Notes: a model not told the origin generated them from the sequence alone. 64,000 bases of DNA from Saururus chinensis (GCA_035235625.1 CP141140.1:57679152-57743151); one strand, 5' to 3'; shown: positions 24,919 through 36,990, counted from the stretch's first letter. Numbers and translations are program-made.

Positions 24919-27900
24919 ATGACAGAAGAAATGGTTAGTTTTATGATTCACTATCAAGGGGGCACAGATTGATTATTCATCAAGAAACCATCTACTTATG
25001 ATGAACTTGAAATGCTAGTAACTAACAAGGTTGGTTGGGGTTGAAGGAGATGAAAAATCACTATAAAATGTAATCTTCTGAAATTTTGACCAAGATAAGG
25101 ACTATTATGTGTAGATGATGACGTATCATTAAAAAAAATATTTTACCATTTGTCTCATGTATTTATGTTCAAGCTATTTTTTGAAAAAGAGGCCTGAGTG
25201 TCTAATGAAGGGCGTTGTATAAGTAGGAGCTCACATAGTAGCTCATATAGGAGCTCTGAAAGAAATGTGAGGAGTGAAAGGCACATGAAAATGCTAGTGT
25301 ATGATAATGAAGAAGAAAATTTATCCATTATAGTAACTTCAAAAGAACGCCATAGGTGGTCTGTACTTATTGACGATGGAAGTGGACCTAATTGGAGGTA
25401 AGGTTTCTTAAGATGTGAATCCTATGTAAATTCTATAATTGTTGATGAAAATTAGGATATTAAATTATGAAATTTGTGCGTAATGTGGAAGGTACGCATC
25501 ACATGTACATGAGACATTTAGCATTAGAATGTCTTAAGGCAGTGCATGGTTTGGAACCCAAAGCTTGATGGGCATTCATTGCCCCTGCACAAGTGTTGTA
25601 TGTACTAATGTTGGACCATCCAATCTAAGGTAAAATATATATTTATAAATAAATTTAACATTTTTACTTTTTAAACAAGTGTTTAGGTAATATGAAATTC
25701 AATATAGGTGTGCTATTTATGTGTAGGGGCGCCTATGTGATGCACTAAAATAATGTTCAATTAGATGCTTTAAAATCTTGAATTTTAATCCTATTTTGTG
25801 TTAATTCATTGCATATATGTGTCATTTATATTTTGAATAGGTGAATTAGACCTTCGTTGTGTTTACATGTCTAAACGGGCTTCAACATGATCTAAGTGGA
25901 AGAGGAGGTGAAGCCCAACTAGCTAAAACTATTTAAAAGTAAAAAATGGGCTCCTACTGGTCTAAATATCCATGGAATAGTCGAACATAACCTTGTGAAC
26001 ATGTTGGATTTCATATTTGCATCAAGAGAACCAAATTCTGGAAGAAGCTAATTTGGACAAATTGATACATCCTTAGTATTTTAGTCATATCATTTTATAT
26101 AAAATTTGGATTGATATGATATTAGTGGCATTAGAAAGATGCCTTCCGTGGCTACAATTACTATCTCATGAAGAAATTCATAATTCCGAAGATATATGAG
26201 TTAAATCTAACATGCAAATGGATAACTAGTCAACTAACCCGAGGCCAACACATGAATAATATTTTTGCTAGTTATGATTGATATACATAAGGACAAATAA
26301 TGAGGCTGATTAGATAACTAAAAAAATCCTTCGAGATACTTATTTACTAAATAAATTGTTGATTTATTTGATTGATTTAGAATCTAATCATTGTTAAAGA
26401 AGCAATCAATCAAGCAATCAATCAGGATGCAATTAAGAGATATGATTGGACCTTCCCTTTGAAGCAACCTCTTCTATTCCTATAAATAGAGTGGTGGACG
26501 TGGGAGAATGATCATCCCCTCATTGTTGGAGCACTCTTCTCCTATTTTTCTTCTCTTCTTTTGTACTTCTGTTTTGAGTTTTATTGTAATGACTTTCTAA
26601 GCTCTCTAGCTAAGGCTAGATGTAATTTGTAATAATCTAATGGAGTTCTATTCATGTTTCATCAATAGTTTCAAGTAAGTATTGGTTATTTGAAGTAATA
26701 TTTATTTAATATTATTTATCTTCTTATTTCTTTGTGATTTTTACACATAAGATGCTTGAAGACTCTCATTTTTGATCTTTTGTAGTTTTGATATATAGAA
26801 CTCTTGAACAAATAATTCTTTTTATCTTTCGTCTATCCAAACTATTTCTCTTCTGGTTAGATAGAATTTTCATTTAATTCTAACTGAGATAACATGACAC
26901 ATAAAGAACATCACTATATGTTACAATGACCCTCAATGCCTTAGTATTTTCTTTTATTAATTTTTTAACTCTTTATTTCTTCAATTCTCTTCTACTCTTT
27001 CTATCTTAATTTTTCTTTCCTCTATTTTTCGTAATAATTTTCTTTGTTGTACAAGTCTTTCCCCGTGGATCGACCTTGTCTACTATAATTGACAAGTAAA
27101 ACAAATATGAATTTGACTATTTATAGTCTTGGTTCAGACGTAACAATACTATGTCCATGATGATGATGTTGATGTAAATGAGGCCAATGAATGTGAAATT
27201 ATTGTTGGCAAAACAAATAAAAAAGAGTATGGTATGAATGAAGAAGGAGGTATCAGAGGTGAGGAAAGTACTCAACAAATGGTTGATGACAAGGAGGATA
27301 GTACAATATACAATGCAATTGCCGTAAATGACATGAATATGCATGATGAAGAACTGTTATACTATGATAAGGAACCAATCTATATACATATCGTAGCTGA
27401 CGAGATAGATGCGACAGTTAATTGTGCTATGTATATGGAGCAACAAAACGAAGAAAAGTTATATGTTGGGCGCATCTTTAAGGATAAAAAGACATTTCTC
27501 ATAGCCTTGAGGGAGTTTTTAATTAAGAATCATGTCCAATACAAGGTTTTATATACAAATATGATAGAGTAAACAGTTATGTGCATTGACAGTACTTACC
27601 CTTAGAGAGTTCATAGATCAATGAAGAGGAGTATATGGGTGAAGACATATGGAGGTGACCACACTTGTAGGAATGCTAAGCTTAATATTGATTATAGGCA
27701 GTGTAGTGCATCATTTATTTCTAAGGTCATAATGCCCGCCATCCAAGCTGAATTAACTCTCACACTAGGTGATATTATTCAAAGAATGGAGAGGTTCCAC
27801 GTTGACATTTCTTATAAAAAAACATGGACAACAAAGAATATGGCCATTAAAGCCATATATGAAGATTGATCATAAAAGCCATTTATAAGGTTCCACGTTG

Positions 27901-28396
27901 ACATTTCTTATTGTCAACCCGTATACTCCTAGAGTGGAAGGGATAATAAGAGAACAAACAAGTAAAATTGGGGAGTTTAGGATTAAGTGTACCAAGTACA
28001 AAGTGATGTCCATGCATGGAAGGAGAGTTGTGTTGAGTGCGGTTCATCGAACTTGTACATATAATTTCTCTCAAGTCTACCTGTATCCTTGTTCTCACCT
28101 TCTTGCTGTGTAGGGAAAGCGGTGAGAGCCTATATAAGCAGGATTATGTTACACATCAACCGCATATAGAAATGTATACTATGCACAATTCTACTCTCCT
28201 CGTAGTTGGGAATTTTGGGAAGAGATATGCCTTATGTGTTATTACCTCCAAAAGTAACAAGACAACCCAGCCAATGATCTGTCCACATTAAGAATATAAT
28301 AGACCGTATGACCATGGAGAGATAGGGTATAAATACGAGAGGTGCAAACAATTTGGGCATAATAGTAAAAAATGTATTAATCCTCTGATAATTGGT
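24919..28396 (+). pseudogene. Mutator-like (MULE) transposase pseudogene, core deleted, split by a solo LTR
   Basis: Segment 24919-25737 starts MTEEMVSFMIHYQGG and carries the N-terminal PB1-like region (STYDELEMLV, KITIKCNLLKF, KIFYHLSHVFMFKLFFEKE) with stops. After the solo LTR, 27154-27869 contains the MuDR DNA-binding domain (LYVGRIFKDKKTF, MKRSIWVKTYGGDHTC, IDYRQCSASFI). From 27889 the frame jumps to the C-terminal SWIM zinc finger (CTYNFSQ...YPCSHLLAVCR) and a CCHC knuckle (YERCKQFGHNSKKC). The DDE catalytic core between these domains is missing, so it cannot transpose. Several stops and frameshifts show age. Confidence 0.82.
25738..27148 (+). mobile_element. Probable solo LTR of a gypsy element inside the MULE
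   Basis: The sequence starts TGATGCACTAAAATAATG and near its end has TTTCCCCGTGGATCGACC, a block usual near the end of gypsy LTRs. CTATG flanks it at 25733-25737 and 27149-27153. With that duplication the LTR is 1,411 bp but ends AACAATA rather than CA; it could instead end at GTAACA (27145). A TATAAATAG promoter-like box lies at 26482-26490. MULE similarity resumes after it. Confidence 0.6.
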
Positions 28397-28549
28397 AAAC
28401 ATACAATTAGATTATAATTTTTTATTTACTCTTTATTTTATATATGACTATATCTAAAATAGGCCATAGAAAAAGTTAACATGAGCTAAAGTAGGTTAAG
28501 CCTTTTTGTAGAAATGACTAAATCTAAAAGCTATTTTAGAAATGACAAT
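28397..28549. other. Short spacer after the MULE remnant
   Basis: AT-rich with short internal duplications (AAGTAGGTTAAGCC twice, near 28490 and 28580). No gene. Confidence 0.4.
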
Positions 28550-29233
28550 TAGATTAACATTGATTTGGCTATAGAAAACCTAAAGTAGGTTAAGCCTTTT
28601 TAATAGAAAAAGTTAAATATGAGCTTAGGCTGATACATACCAATATGTGCATGGGCATCATGAGCCATCAGATCAGGATCAAATGGTGCACATTAATAGA
28701 GGGGTTGGCAGGTAATTCTAACCGCTTGCCCCATAAGTATGTGCACAATCTTATTGAAATTTGATGGCCCATGACACTTGGACTCACCTTTATGTGCAAG
28801 CTCATACTAAGAGAAGCCACCATATTTGGCCCCATCCATTCCACTCTTCGAGTTGGCCAAATATGACTTTTTGGACCAATATGCACGGCATTAAAATGGC
28901 GTAATTACTTATAAACCTCCATTCCTGGTAATCACCTGCATGTGCTCCCGCCACAAAACCTTTGAAGGCCTCAAATGCGAGCAAGTCCAAATAATTAGAC
29001 AAGTTCAAACACATGATGTTAGAACAAAGTGGCTATGTGCTTGATGAGTTATAAATTACACTTAGTTTAGGATTATTCAGATGCATTTTATGCTAAACCA
29101 TCAAGAAAATTTTCCAAATCGATCAACAATAAAACGTGTTTATCACGGACACAGAAACCCCAACTAGGATGTAACAACCTATGGTAAACCTTGAACAATT
29201 TCAATGTTGTGGCAGCTAATACACTTCTCTTTG

Positions 29234-32200
29234 TTACGGTTGAGAATGACCCATTAGCTCAGACAAATTTGTCATGTGAAATGGCTTGGTCCAAGAGAAA
29301 CCACCACTAGACAGCCTTCGAGCCACATGTTCCATGGTTGGTCGAAGTCCAGGATTGATACTCAAGCATTTGGTCGCCATAATCACCACCAAAACAATCT
29401 CCTTGGCCACTGAGTTCGATGGTGATACAAGGCGCTGGTCCAGCACATCCCGCAACAATATCTTGTCATCATGTTGAGTTGCAGTAGTCAACAATGAGCT
29501 GAGTAGATCTTCAGGGTGCCTTCCCATCAAGACTTCAAATGCCAGCACCCCGAAGCTATAGACGTCGCATTTCTCATTCACCTTCATGGTGTAGGCAAGC
29601 TCTGCATAATATAATAAATTTGCAAATGTTAGAATGCATTTAAGGTCTTCAGTGAAGTCCTGAAATGAAGTTTACCTGGGGCGATGTAGCCATTAGTGCC
29701 GACACGGCTGGTCCAGTTAGACCAGTCGGGCTTGAGCAGCCTGGCCGTGCCAAAATCGGACACACCCACCACGTACTCAGAATCCAGCAGCACATTGTTG
29801 TTGGAGAGGTCTCGGTGGACGATGGGAGGAGTGCAGTCATGGTGCAAGTACGCCAAGGCGTGGGCTACACCCTTCACTACATTCAGCCTCCTGCCCCAGT
29901 TGAACTCCACTGCATCTTCTTGGTTCTTCAGAATGCTGGCCAAGCTCCCCCTATCCATGTACTTGCATACCAGGAACATGTCTGAGCCATAGGACCAGTA
30001 CCCATACAGCTTCACCACATTGCGATGGCGAATCTCCGATAGAGCCCTCACTTCATTTTCGAATACTTTCCTTCTAATCAGCTCACCTTCGCCATTTTTG
30101 TGTATCTTTTTAACTGCGAACACCTCCCCTGATGGAAGTTCTGCTCTGTACACTTTCCCGGATCCGCCACTTCCTAGGCAGTACTTCTCGTCAAATCCTT
30201 CGGTTGCTTTGATTATGGCCTGGTATTCGATCACCATCTCAGGATTCAATGATTGTACACATGGGCCACTGGTGTCTGAAATTTTGTCCTTCTGGCGATG
30301 GCACCTTAAGCAAATGCCCCCAAGTATGAGAAGCAATCCACAAAAAATTGCAACAGCAATCCAAATCAGTAGTTCATGAGTAGCGACGCCGTTCTTCCTG
30401 GTTAAGGAGGAGCTGCATGGGGGGAGACCTTGTAGTTTGCCGCAGAGATCTTTGTTGCCCACAATGGAGGCGTTGCCTAGGACATTAATGTCAGGAAGAG
30501 GGCCCTCCAGAGCATTGTGTGACAAATCGATCGCTGAGAGACTGTCCAGCTCTTCAAATGAAGTCGGGATGGCGCCAGAAAGAAGGTTGTTGGAGAGATT
30601 GAGACACTCCGATTTGTTTAGCTTCCCGAGCTGGAAAGGAATCTCCCCTGTGAGATTGTTGCTGCTTAAATCCAAAAGAACCTGGAGGTAAATTAAATTG
30701 CCAATTTGATATGGGATTGCCCCACCCAGAGCATTTCTGCTCAAATCAAGAGATATGAGCATGGAGCACCCCCCCAATTGAGCTGGAATCTGCCCACTCA
30801 ATTCATTTGATGATAGATCAAGGTTTTCCAAAGTTGACAATTTCCCAAGTTCCGGAGGTATCACACCAGTGATTCTATTGCTATTCAGTTTTAAACTGCC
30901 CAGCGAAGTTAAGTCCCCCAGCTCCTTTGGTATATGCCCTCTTAGCTTGTTCAAAGAAAGGTCAAGCTCTTCCAACTTCGTCAACATTCCGAACTTTGCC
31001 GGAATGTTGCCTGTAATTTGGTTAGAAGATACAAGCAGCCTTGTTAGATTGGGCGACTCTGCCCAGCTAGTTGGGAGCTCACCATACAAGTTGTTGTTAC
31101 TCAAAGAAATAAACTGGAGATTCGGGTACACACCAAAGATTTCTGAGATGTTTCCAGTGAATTTGTTTCTTCGTAGATTGACCCTTACCAAGGTTGTGCA
31201 TCTTGCTAAGCTTTCTGGGATAGGACCTGAGAATTGGTTGTAGTATACACCTAGATGGGTCAGATTTCCGCCCGCACAAATTCTGTGGGGTAAAGGGCCT
31301 GATAGGTTGTTCCCACCTACCAAGAACTTATGCAAATGAATGAGGCTTGACATTTCCACAGGTATGCTGCCTGATAATTGATTTTTGCAAAGATTAAGAT
31401 CGGTAAGGCTTTCTAATTTAGAGAAAGTGGCAGGAATTGAACCATTGAGATTATTTTGGGACAGTGATATTACAGTTATTTTTTTTAGAAATCCTAACTG
31501 TGGAGGAATTGGTCCAGAAAGTTGATTCACACGCAAGTACAAATTCTGAAGCTCTTTCATGTTTCCTAAACTGGATGGGATGACACCTGAAAGTTGATTC
31601 CTACTTACATCTAGGTAAGTTAGCTTTGTGAGGTTTCCTATTTCATTGGGTATTGAAGCATTGAATTGGTTTCCCTGGAGGGACAAGAGCTGCAAATTTT
31701 TCAGCCGACCAATTTCCTTTGGAATTTTTCCGCTGAGATAATTAAATGTCAGATTAAGAGAGATAAGCTGGGTCCACTTTGTGAAGAAGGGAGCTGCTAA
31801 TTCTCCTGTTAATGAATTATTGGAGATGTTGAGCACCCTGATCTGGGTAAGGTTCGCCATAGAAGGTGGCAAACTACCAGAAAGATCATTACAAGAGAGG
31901 TTCAGATATCTGAGTTCAGTGAAGGTAGAAAAGCTCAACTGGCTAAGATTACCTTGTAAACTTGAATTGCTTACATCTATACCGATCACTCTTCCTTCTC
32001 TATTGCATGAAATTCCAAACCATGTGCATGGGCTGCCTACGACGACAGAGTTGTTGGGAAGTGAAGTCCATGAGCGCAGCAGAGGGGGCTCGGTGAAGAG
32101 GCTGTATTTCCACTTAAGGAGGGCTTCCGCTTCTCCAGATTCAGCGTGGGCTGTTTCTGAACTGCAGCAAAGAAGTAAATAGCATGTAATAAACCGAACA

Positions 32201-32241
32201 GCCAGAATGGCAGGCACATTCATCCACAAAAGATTAGCCAT
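29234..32241 (-). CDS. LRR receptor-like protein kinase, MIK2-like, copy A
   Basis: Exon 1 is 32241-29676 and exon 2 is 29601-29234, joined by a 74-bp intron that splits the Glu codon of the kinase APE motif; the product has 977 residues. I use the ATG at 32241 because the six codons before it open with TTG. Order: signal peptide (1-33), LRR N-cap with the CxWFGISC motif, about 20 plant-type LRRs, a transmembrane helix near 624-645, then a Ser/Thr kinase with GSGGSG loop, Lys711, HRD Asp811, DFG Asp829 and APE, so it is an active-type RD kinase. The family acts at the plasma membrane; Arabidopsis MIK2 perceives SCOOP peptides. The ligand here is unknown. LRRs 2-5 differ completely from copy B, and the activation segment reads GTNGYIAPE where GTYGYIAPE is usual. 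Confidence 0.93.
29602..29675 (-). other. Intron of receptor kinase copy A (74 bp)
   Basis: On the minus strand CCAG|GTAAAC to TATGCAG|AGCTTG. The position within the APE codon is the same as in copy B. Confidence 0.92.
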
Positions 32242-32297
32242 TGGAGTCTGGTGCTTCAATGGAAGTTTGGCATTTGGACTGCGATACGATTAGGCCT

Positions 32298-32305
32298 CTT
32301 ATATA
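32298..32305 (-). promoter_or_regulatory. TATA box candidate of receptor kinase copy A
   Basis: TATATAAG on the minus strand lies about 60 bp before the ATG, which would give a leader of about 30 bp. It lies just beyond the point where similarity with copy B stops, so it is not shared. Confidence 0.45.
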
Positions 32306-33774
32306 TGTTTTCCGGACCCACGATGGGCATGTGGAGGGAGAAATTATGGGAACTGTTGGATTTAATAATAAGTTCTTTCTCTCCCACCATTTATGGGTGA
32401 TGTCAGCCTCTCATTCTTTGTCACAGGTCATAAAATTTTTTGAGGCACCCCAATAATTCCCTCACTACCCAGAAAAATTGAAAAAATTATCATTTTTTTA
32501 CTTGCTTTTTCTTACCCCATGAAACCCATTTTCTCTCTCACTCGTTACCCCACCTAAAACTAACCCTATATCTTCTTTTCTAACTCCGGTGAAGGCCACA
32601 ACTCTAGCGAGAGTGGCTCAAACTCTGGTAGAGGTCTTACCTCCTCTTCCTCCTCCACAATTGACATAGCGGAGGACCAGCCATGCCTCCGACTCAAAGA
32701 GGGGTGACCCCGCACGAGTATAGTAAGATGGCCCATCTCTAAAGGAGCTGTTGGCTCCAACATGTGCGAACAAATCAAGCAAGCCCACTTCCAATCTTCA
32801 ACAAGAATATAATTAGTTGCCGATACGAAACAAGGATACATTTACATACTATCGACTTTGTAATAATGGTGTTGAATTTTAGTCTATCGACTTTGTAATA
32901 ATGGTTCCCCACATGAACATGATATTCAAAGTATGAGACAATTAATCAAGAAAAAATTTATCGAATACATATTGCATAGAGAAATGGAGAGAGATTAGGC
33001 AAAAAATTTATAGAAATAGACTTGACAATAAACCGAAATGCAAAAATAGGTAGAGAATTCTAGAATTGTAAAAAGTAGACTCGCACATGCGCGAGAGGGC
33101 ACTAAAAAGATAATTATGCCCTTAGAGACTTAGTGAAAAATAGAAATTTCATTTCTTTGTTTTTAATGTCATGTTCTTTCTTTTTGATAAGTACCCAATT
33201 TTTACTTTGTTATAGTTGATTGGAAAAGTAAGGTTTGTATATGTAACAAGGCTAGTCATGTATCTTATAGCATTTTGGTATGATGAGCAAGGAATTTTGG
33301 AGTAATGAAAATTACTTTCAAGTTTTGGTCTTTTATTGTATAAGTTTATATAAGGTGTTAAATTCTTATTGTATTATTTTTTTATGAACTGTGAAGTTTA
33401 TGTATGTAATATTGCTTGTGTCCGTATTGGATTGAACTTATGATACATTAGATAGACTTTTAAAAAGTATAAATTATTCATGACAATTTATTTTGTATTG
33501 TTTATTACTATTTTTTGTTTATTGATGGTTGACCATTTACCCTTTGCCCGCCCATTTACTCAATGGGTAATTGGTAATGTGTAAAGTATGGGTAATGAAA
33601 AAAAAAAAGTAATTGGTAAGGTATGAGTAAATTTTTTGAAAGTGGGTATGGATGTGGGTAAAGCCTTACTCGACCCATGCCCTTCTCGTTGACACCCCTA
33701 TCGATGGTCATGAACATTATCTTTTCATACTCCTTATATATTACTTAAAAAGAAGAATACATGATCGGATATAC

Positions 33775-33915
33775 AAGGCTGGATTAATAAGATGAATTTT
33801 GTTTGGTGAATCCGACTATAGGTGGACACAATATTCCTCTCTTGTAAATTTTAATGATAAATTTACATAAAATAGAGAGGGAACAAAGGAAAAAAGAATA
33901 ACCTCTTTTTTTTCT
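33775..33915 (-). repeat. Fragment of a gypsy LTR tail and leader
   Basis: It matches 34940-35095 in the same orientation, including the AATAACCTCTTTTTTTT block. It adjoins the gag remnant, so the element was internally deleted or rearranged. Confidence 0.6.
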
Positions 33916-33919
33916 TAAG

Positions 33920-34950
33920 AATACCAACATTTGTAGAGACTTTGGTGGTGTTATGAGTGCTTTGAGGTGTAGCCTTGGAAGGGGCTTGAAAAACTACTGG
34001 AATTAGTGGTGGCCAGTGTAGCTAGAAAAGTGCCACTGGTCGTCTCAAAACTACAGACAATGGGCCATTGCTACTTCTCCGAACCTTGAATGCACTTCCA
34101 ACAAAAAAAAAGTATGAAACAAATTAAAGGTATCTTTAAGATTTTGAAGCATACCTCCAATATAATGAGACACAACTTGTTCCTCCAATTCAACCAAATC
34201 ATTTCAAACTCCTTAGTGTACTCATCCACTGATTTAGGCCCTTGTCGTAAGTCTTGTAATTGCAGATACATGACTCGAGCAAAGTTGTAGGTAGAAAGTC
34301 TTGCCTCATATGTTTATTCAACTTCTCCTATTAAACAATCTTTGGCTTGCTTTGGAGCGCACAAGTAAATTTGATTTGTTGCCACCATACGGCTTTTCAA
34401 TCTTGAAAATAAGTCGCCACCAAGGGAACATACTTGTCTTCAGGAACCTCCTTAAAATCAAGAATGTCTTCTACATTAGTAAACCAATTTAGGAACTCTT
34501 CGGGCTACATCCCCCCATGAAATTCAAGGATGTCAATCTTCAAACCAGCCTCCCAATGACAATTTGCTGTATCATCTCATCTTGGGGGCAAATCAACCTC
34601 TGGTCTCCTTGGAGCTCGTGGTGGAAATCGCCCATGTTGAATGGCCTCTCTGTGAGGTAGTTGGTCTACCTCCTCATCACTATGCAGGGGTAGCATTGGC
34701 GAAAGGATTATCGTCAAGGGCATCACCCTTCGGCTCATCATCTTCAACTTGGTTATTGGTTTGAGCCAAGTTAGGTTTTGGCGAGCAACAACATCCATCA
34801 AATCAACCATTTGAAGCGTTAGCTGCTCAACTTGTCACAAGAACCTTACTACTTTATTGCAATCATTGATCTCATCAATTCTTGCAACATGTCCTCCACG
34901 GAGTCCAGGCAGCATGTTCAACCTACATAGGGCCACCATGCAGGGGCTAG
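33920..34950 (-). pseudogene. Ty3/gypsy gag remnant
   Basis: Minus-strand frames show typical gypsy gag pieces: DLMDVVARQN (complement of 34780-34800), then MYLQLQDLRQGPKSVDEYTK at 34271-34212 followed by EFEMIWL. Stops and frameshifts lie between. No pol sequence follows; it meets the LTR fragment at 33915. Confidence 0.75.
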
Positions 34951-34952
34951 AT

Positions 34953-35562
34953 TAGTGGGATGACTTTTGTTCGATGAATCCAACTTCTAGCGCACACAAC
35001 CTTCCTCTCTCGTGAATTTCAATGGCAAATTCTCATAAAATAAAAGGGAAAACAAAGGAGAAAGGAATAACCTCTTTTTTTTTTAGAATATAAAAAAATT
35101 ACAGAAGTTATGGCCTTCATGGAAGAGTCAAGTATTTATATATTCCTACTAGCATAACTGTAAATAAAGAGTCACATTTTTAACTACCTTATGACTAATC
35201 AATCAAAATTAAGAAAATTAATGAAAAAATCCCTAAATAAGCAATAGAGAATTTGGAATAAAGACTCCTACAAAAATAAAATACTGAAAAAAAACCAATT
35301 TGAGATCAAATTCTAATCTAAAACGAAGATAAAAACTGTATCATAGATGGATCGATCGATTGCTGAGATAGGGCGATCGATTGCCAACTCTTGGCTTCAT
35401 TTTAAAGAAAATAATTTCATGTCCCGATTGATCTCTTTAAGAGATTGATCAATTGTTAGCATGATCGATCGCATATATAGACCAATCAATCACTAGAGGA
35501 AATTTTGCTTTTTTTTTGTGCTATCCCAATGCTCCATATATGTTAATGCCAATTGGTTTGCA
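34953..35562 (-). repeat. 5' LTR of the gypsy element (610 bp)
   Basis: It matches 57213-57810 along its length in the same orientation. The minus-strand LTR starts TGCAAACCAATT and ends near CATCCCACTA, with gag following. A TCTATATATG promoter box (complement of 35474-35483) lies next to repeated GATCGATTG motifs. Confidence 0.75.
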
Positions 35563-36317
35563 TTATGGGAGTTCTCTCCTTTTTCACTAGAAAAAAAAAG
35601 AACATGGTTCTTTTGTCCCCCTTTCAATTTTGCTAAAGATATACCTTCGACTGAGCAATTGTTACAAATTTGTTACTTGGCACCATTTCACTTGAAAGTC
35701 TTCAACTTGCATGAAATACTATCATGGTTATTTTCTTGCCTTGTGTTGCGGATCGATGTGCTTCCTTTGTCCTGTGTCTGTCCTATATTGGCTTGCAATG
35801 TTCATTGGCCACATCTTTGGTCTTGCTAATAGCGGAAACAACCCTTTATTGATATTTTTCTTGTTTTAGTGTGTGCTTGTTGCTTTTTTATAGTCTTTAC
35901 GTTCCTGGCCTTGTCGGGGGTTTTCTGTGCCAAAAGAACTAACCTAGACCGATAAAGACTCGGTAAGGACCATTAAAAAAATTCACTGCTAGCAAACCCT
36001 TTTCATCAGTGCTAATGATGACCATACATAGTGATCATGTCTTCAAAGCAACGACCCCTCCCCGGCTCCCCCATTCAACAAGTCGACCTGTCCTGTCTAG
36101 CTATTCCAGTGACTTCACTGAGTCATCCATCTCGCATTTAGGCAAGTGGCCAGTGGCACCCACATCATTGCTGGAGAAGAAGGAAGGAGGGGGGGATATA
36201 CGGAAACAAGAAAAAAGAATACATATTATCAGGTAAATTTGTGAAATTTAAAGAGTTTTAGATGGGGTAAGTAAGAAACAAGGCACTGAAGGGATTATCG
36301 GGGTAAATATGGACGGA

Positions 36318-36990
36318 TTCTATAAACTTATGAGACCTTTTCATTTAGGACTTGTCTGGTCTGACTTGGCTTCTTTACCAAGTGTCCGATGACCAATAAT
36401 GAGAGAGCCCCTTATGCCAATAAAGAAGAGGTGTAAGGGAAACTTAACCGGATGCAACCAGTTTCTCATGTTCCTCCCTCTATGTGTTCGCTAGTCTAGT
36501 CATGAAAACATTTTCCTTACACTTAATTTAGTGGGAACCAATGCAACCGATTTCTAAGTTTCCCATCCGCAAGCTGATCTCTAGTCATTGTCAGTATTCA
36601 TGAAAACATTTTCCTTACACTTTAATTTAGTGTGAGGCCCCCATCAGCGGACTCCAACCATAAAAGTGGACCAAGTTATGGCACCTCTTTACAATCAGTA
36701 TCGGCTGATTGGAAACAAGGGGCCTCAGTCTATCTGATCCGAAAATTATTAATGAATGGACGCCTAGAAGCCATAGAAGAAAGATTGCGGACTGGATAAT
36801 CTGGTGACGTGTGAGACTAATGAAATCAGATAGTTAATATTCATTAATGGGTATGTTTGTTAGTTGGCCAGGTTGACCTTGACCTCCACTAGCTGTTTTT
36901 CTCCTCAGTCTACAAGTATCAAGGCAACCAACCATTTTACACCAAAACAACAGTACGCTTTCCCAATAGAACAATTACGTGGGACATTAA
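36318..36990 (-). repeat. Upstream part of the receptor kinase duplication, copy A, displaced by the insertion
   Basis: It matches 56719-57212, including AAAACATTTTCCTTACACTT and CCCAATAGAACAATTACGTG blocks. The two copies diverge exactly where the gypsy LTR begins in copy B (57213). The AAAACATTTTCCTTACACTT block occurs twice in copy A (36506 and 36602). Confidence 0.75.

Larger units (their letters stand above)
28550..32275 (-). repeat. Segmental duplication, copy A (receptor kinase gene and 3' flank)
   Basis: It matches 53026-56710 in the same order and orientation: the 3' flank (for example the GGCGTAATTACTTATA block at 28898 and 53340), both exons and the intron. The match stops abruptly at about 32275, and resumes with the upstream sequence at 36318-36990. 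Confidence 0.85.
32276..36317. other. About 4 kb of DNA present upstream of copy A but not copy B
   Basis: The upstream sequence of copy B continues from its gene into sequence that in copy A appears only at 36318. The block contains a gypsy fragment (33775-35562) and otherwise unassigned sequence (32276-33774, 35563-36317). Near its ends, 32447-32470 and the complement of 36280-36303 are similar (ACCCCAATAATTCCCTCA against ACCCCGATAATCCCTTCA), possibly terminal inverted repeats of a DNA element. Confidence 0.6.

Noticed and set aside
28037-28291. 84-codon frame as a separate small gene
   Set aside because: It is the SWIM-finger part of the MULE pseudogene after a frameshift.
29629-29675. 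Exon 1 of copy A continuing after YIAP to a stop
   Set aside because: The added residues are intron sequence. A good GT...AG intron restores the APE motif and the last kinase subdomains.
29665-32182. Plus-strand frames of 60-133 codons across receptor kinase copy A
   Set aside because: They lie opposite conserved kinase and LRR codons, with parallel shadows in copy B.
32242-32259. Six extra N-terminal codons on receptor kinase copy A (and the same in copy B at 56686-56703)
   Set aside because: They begin with TTG, not ATG. The first ATG, followed by a normal signal peptide, is at 32241 (56685 in copy B).
33400-33725. Sequence ending GTTGACACCCCTAT, like a hAT terminal repeat
   Set aside because: The partner end and an 8-bp duplication were not found.
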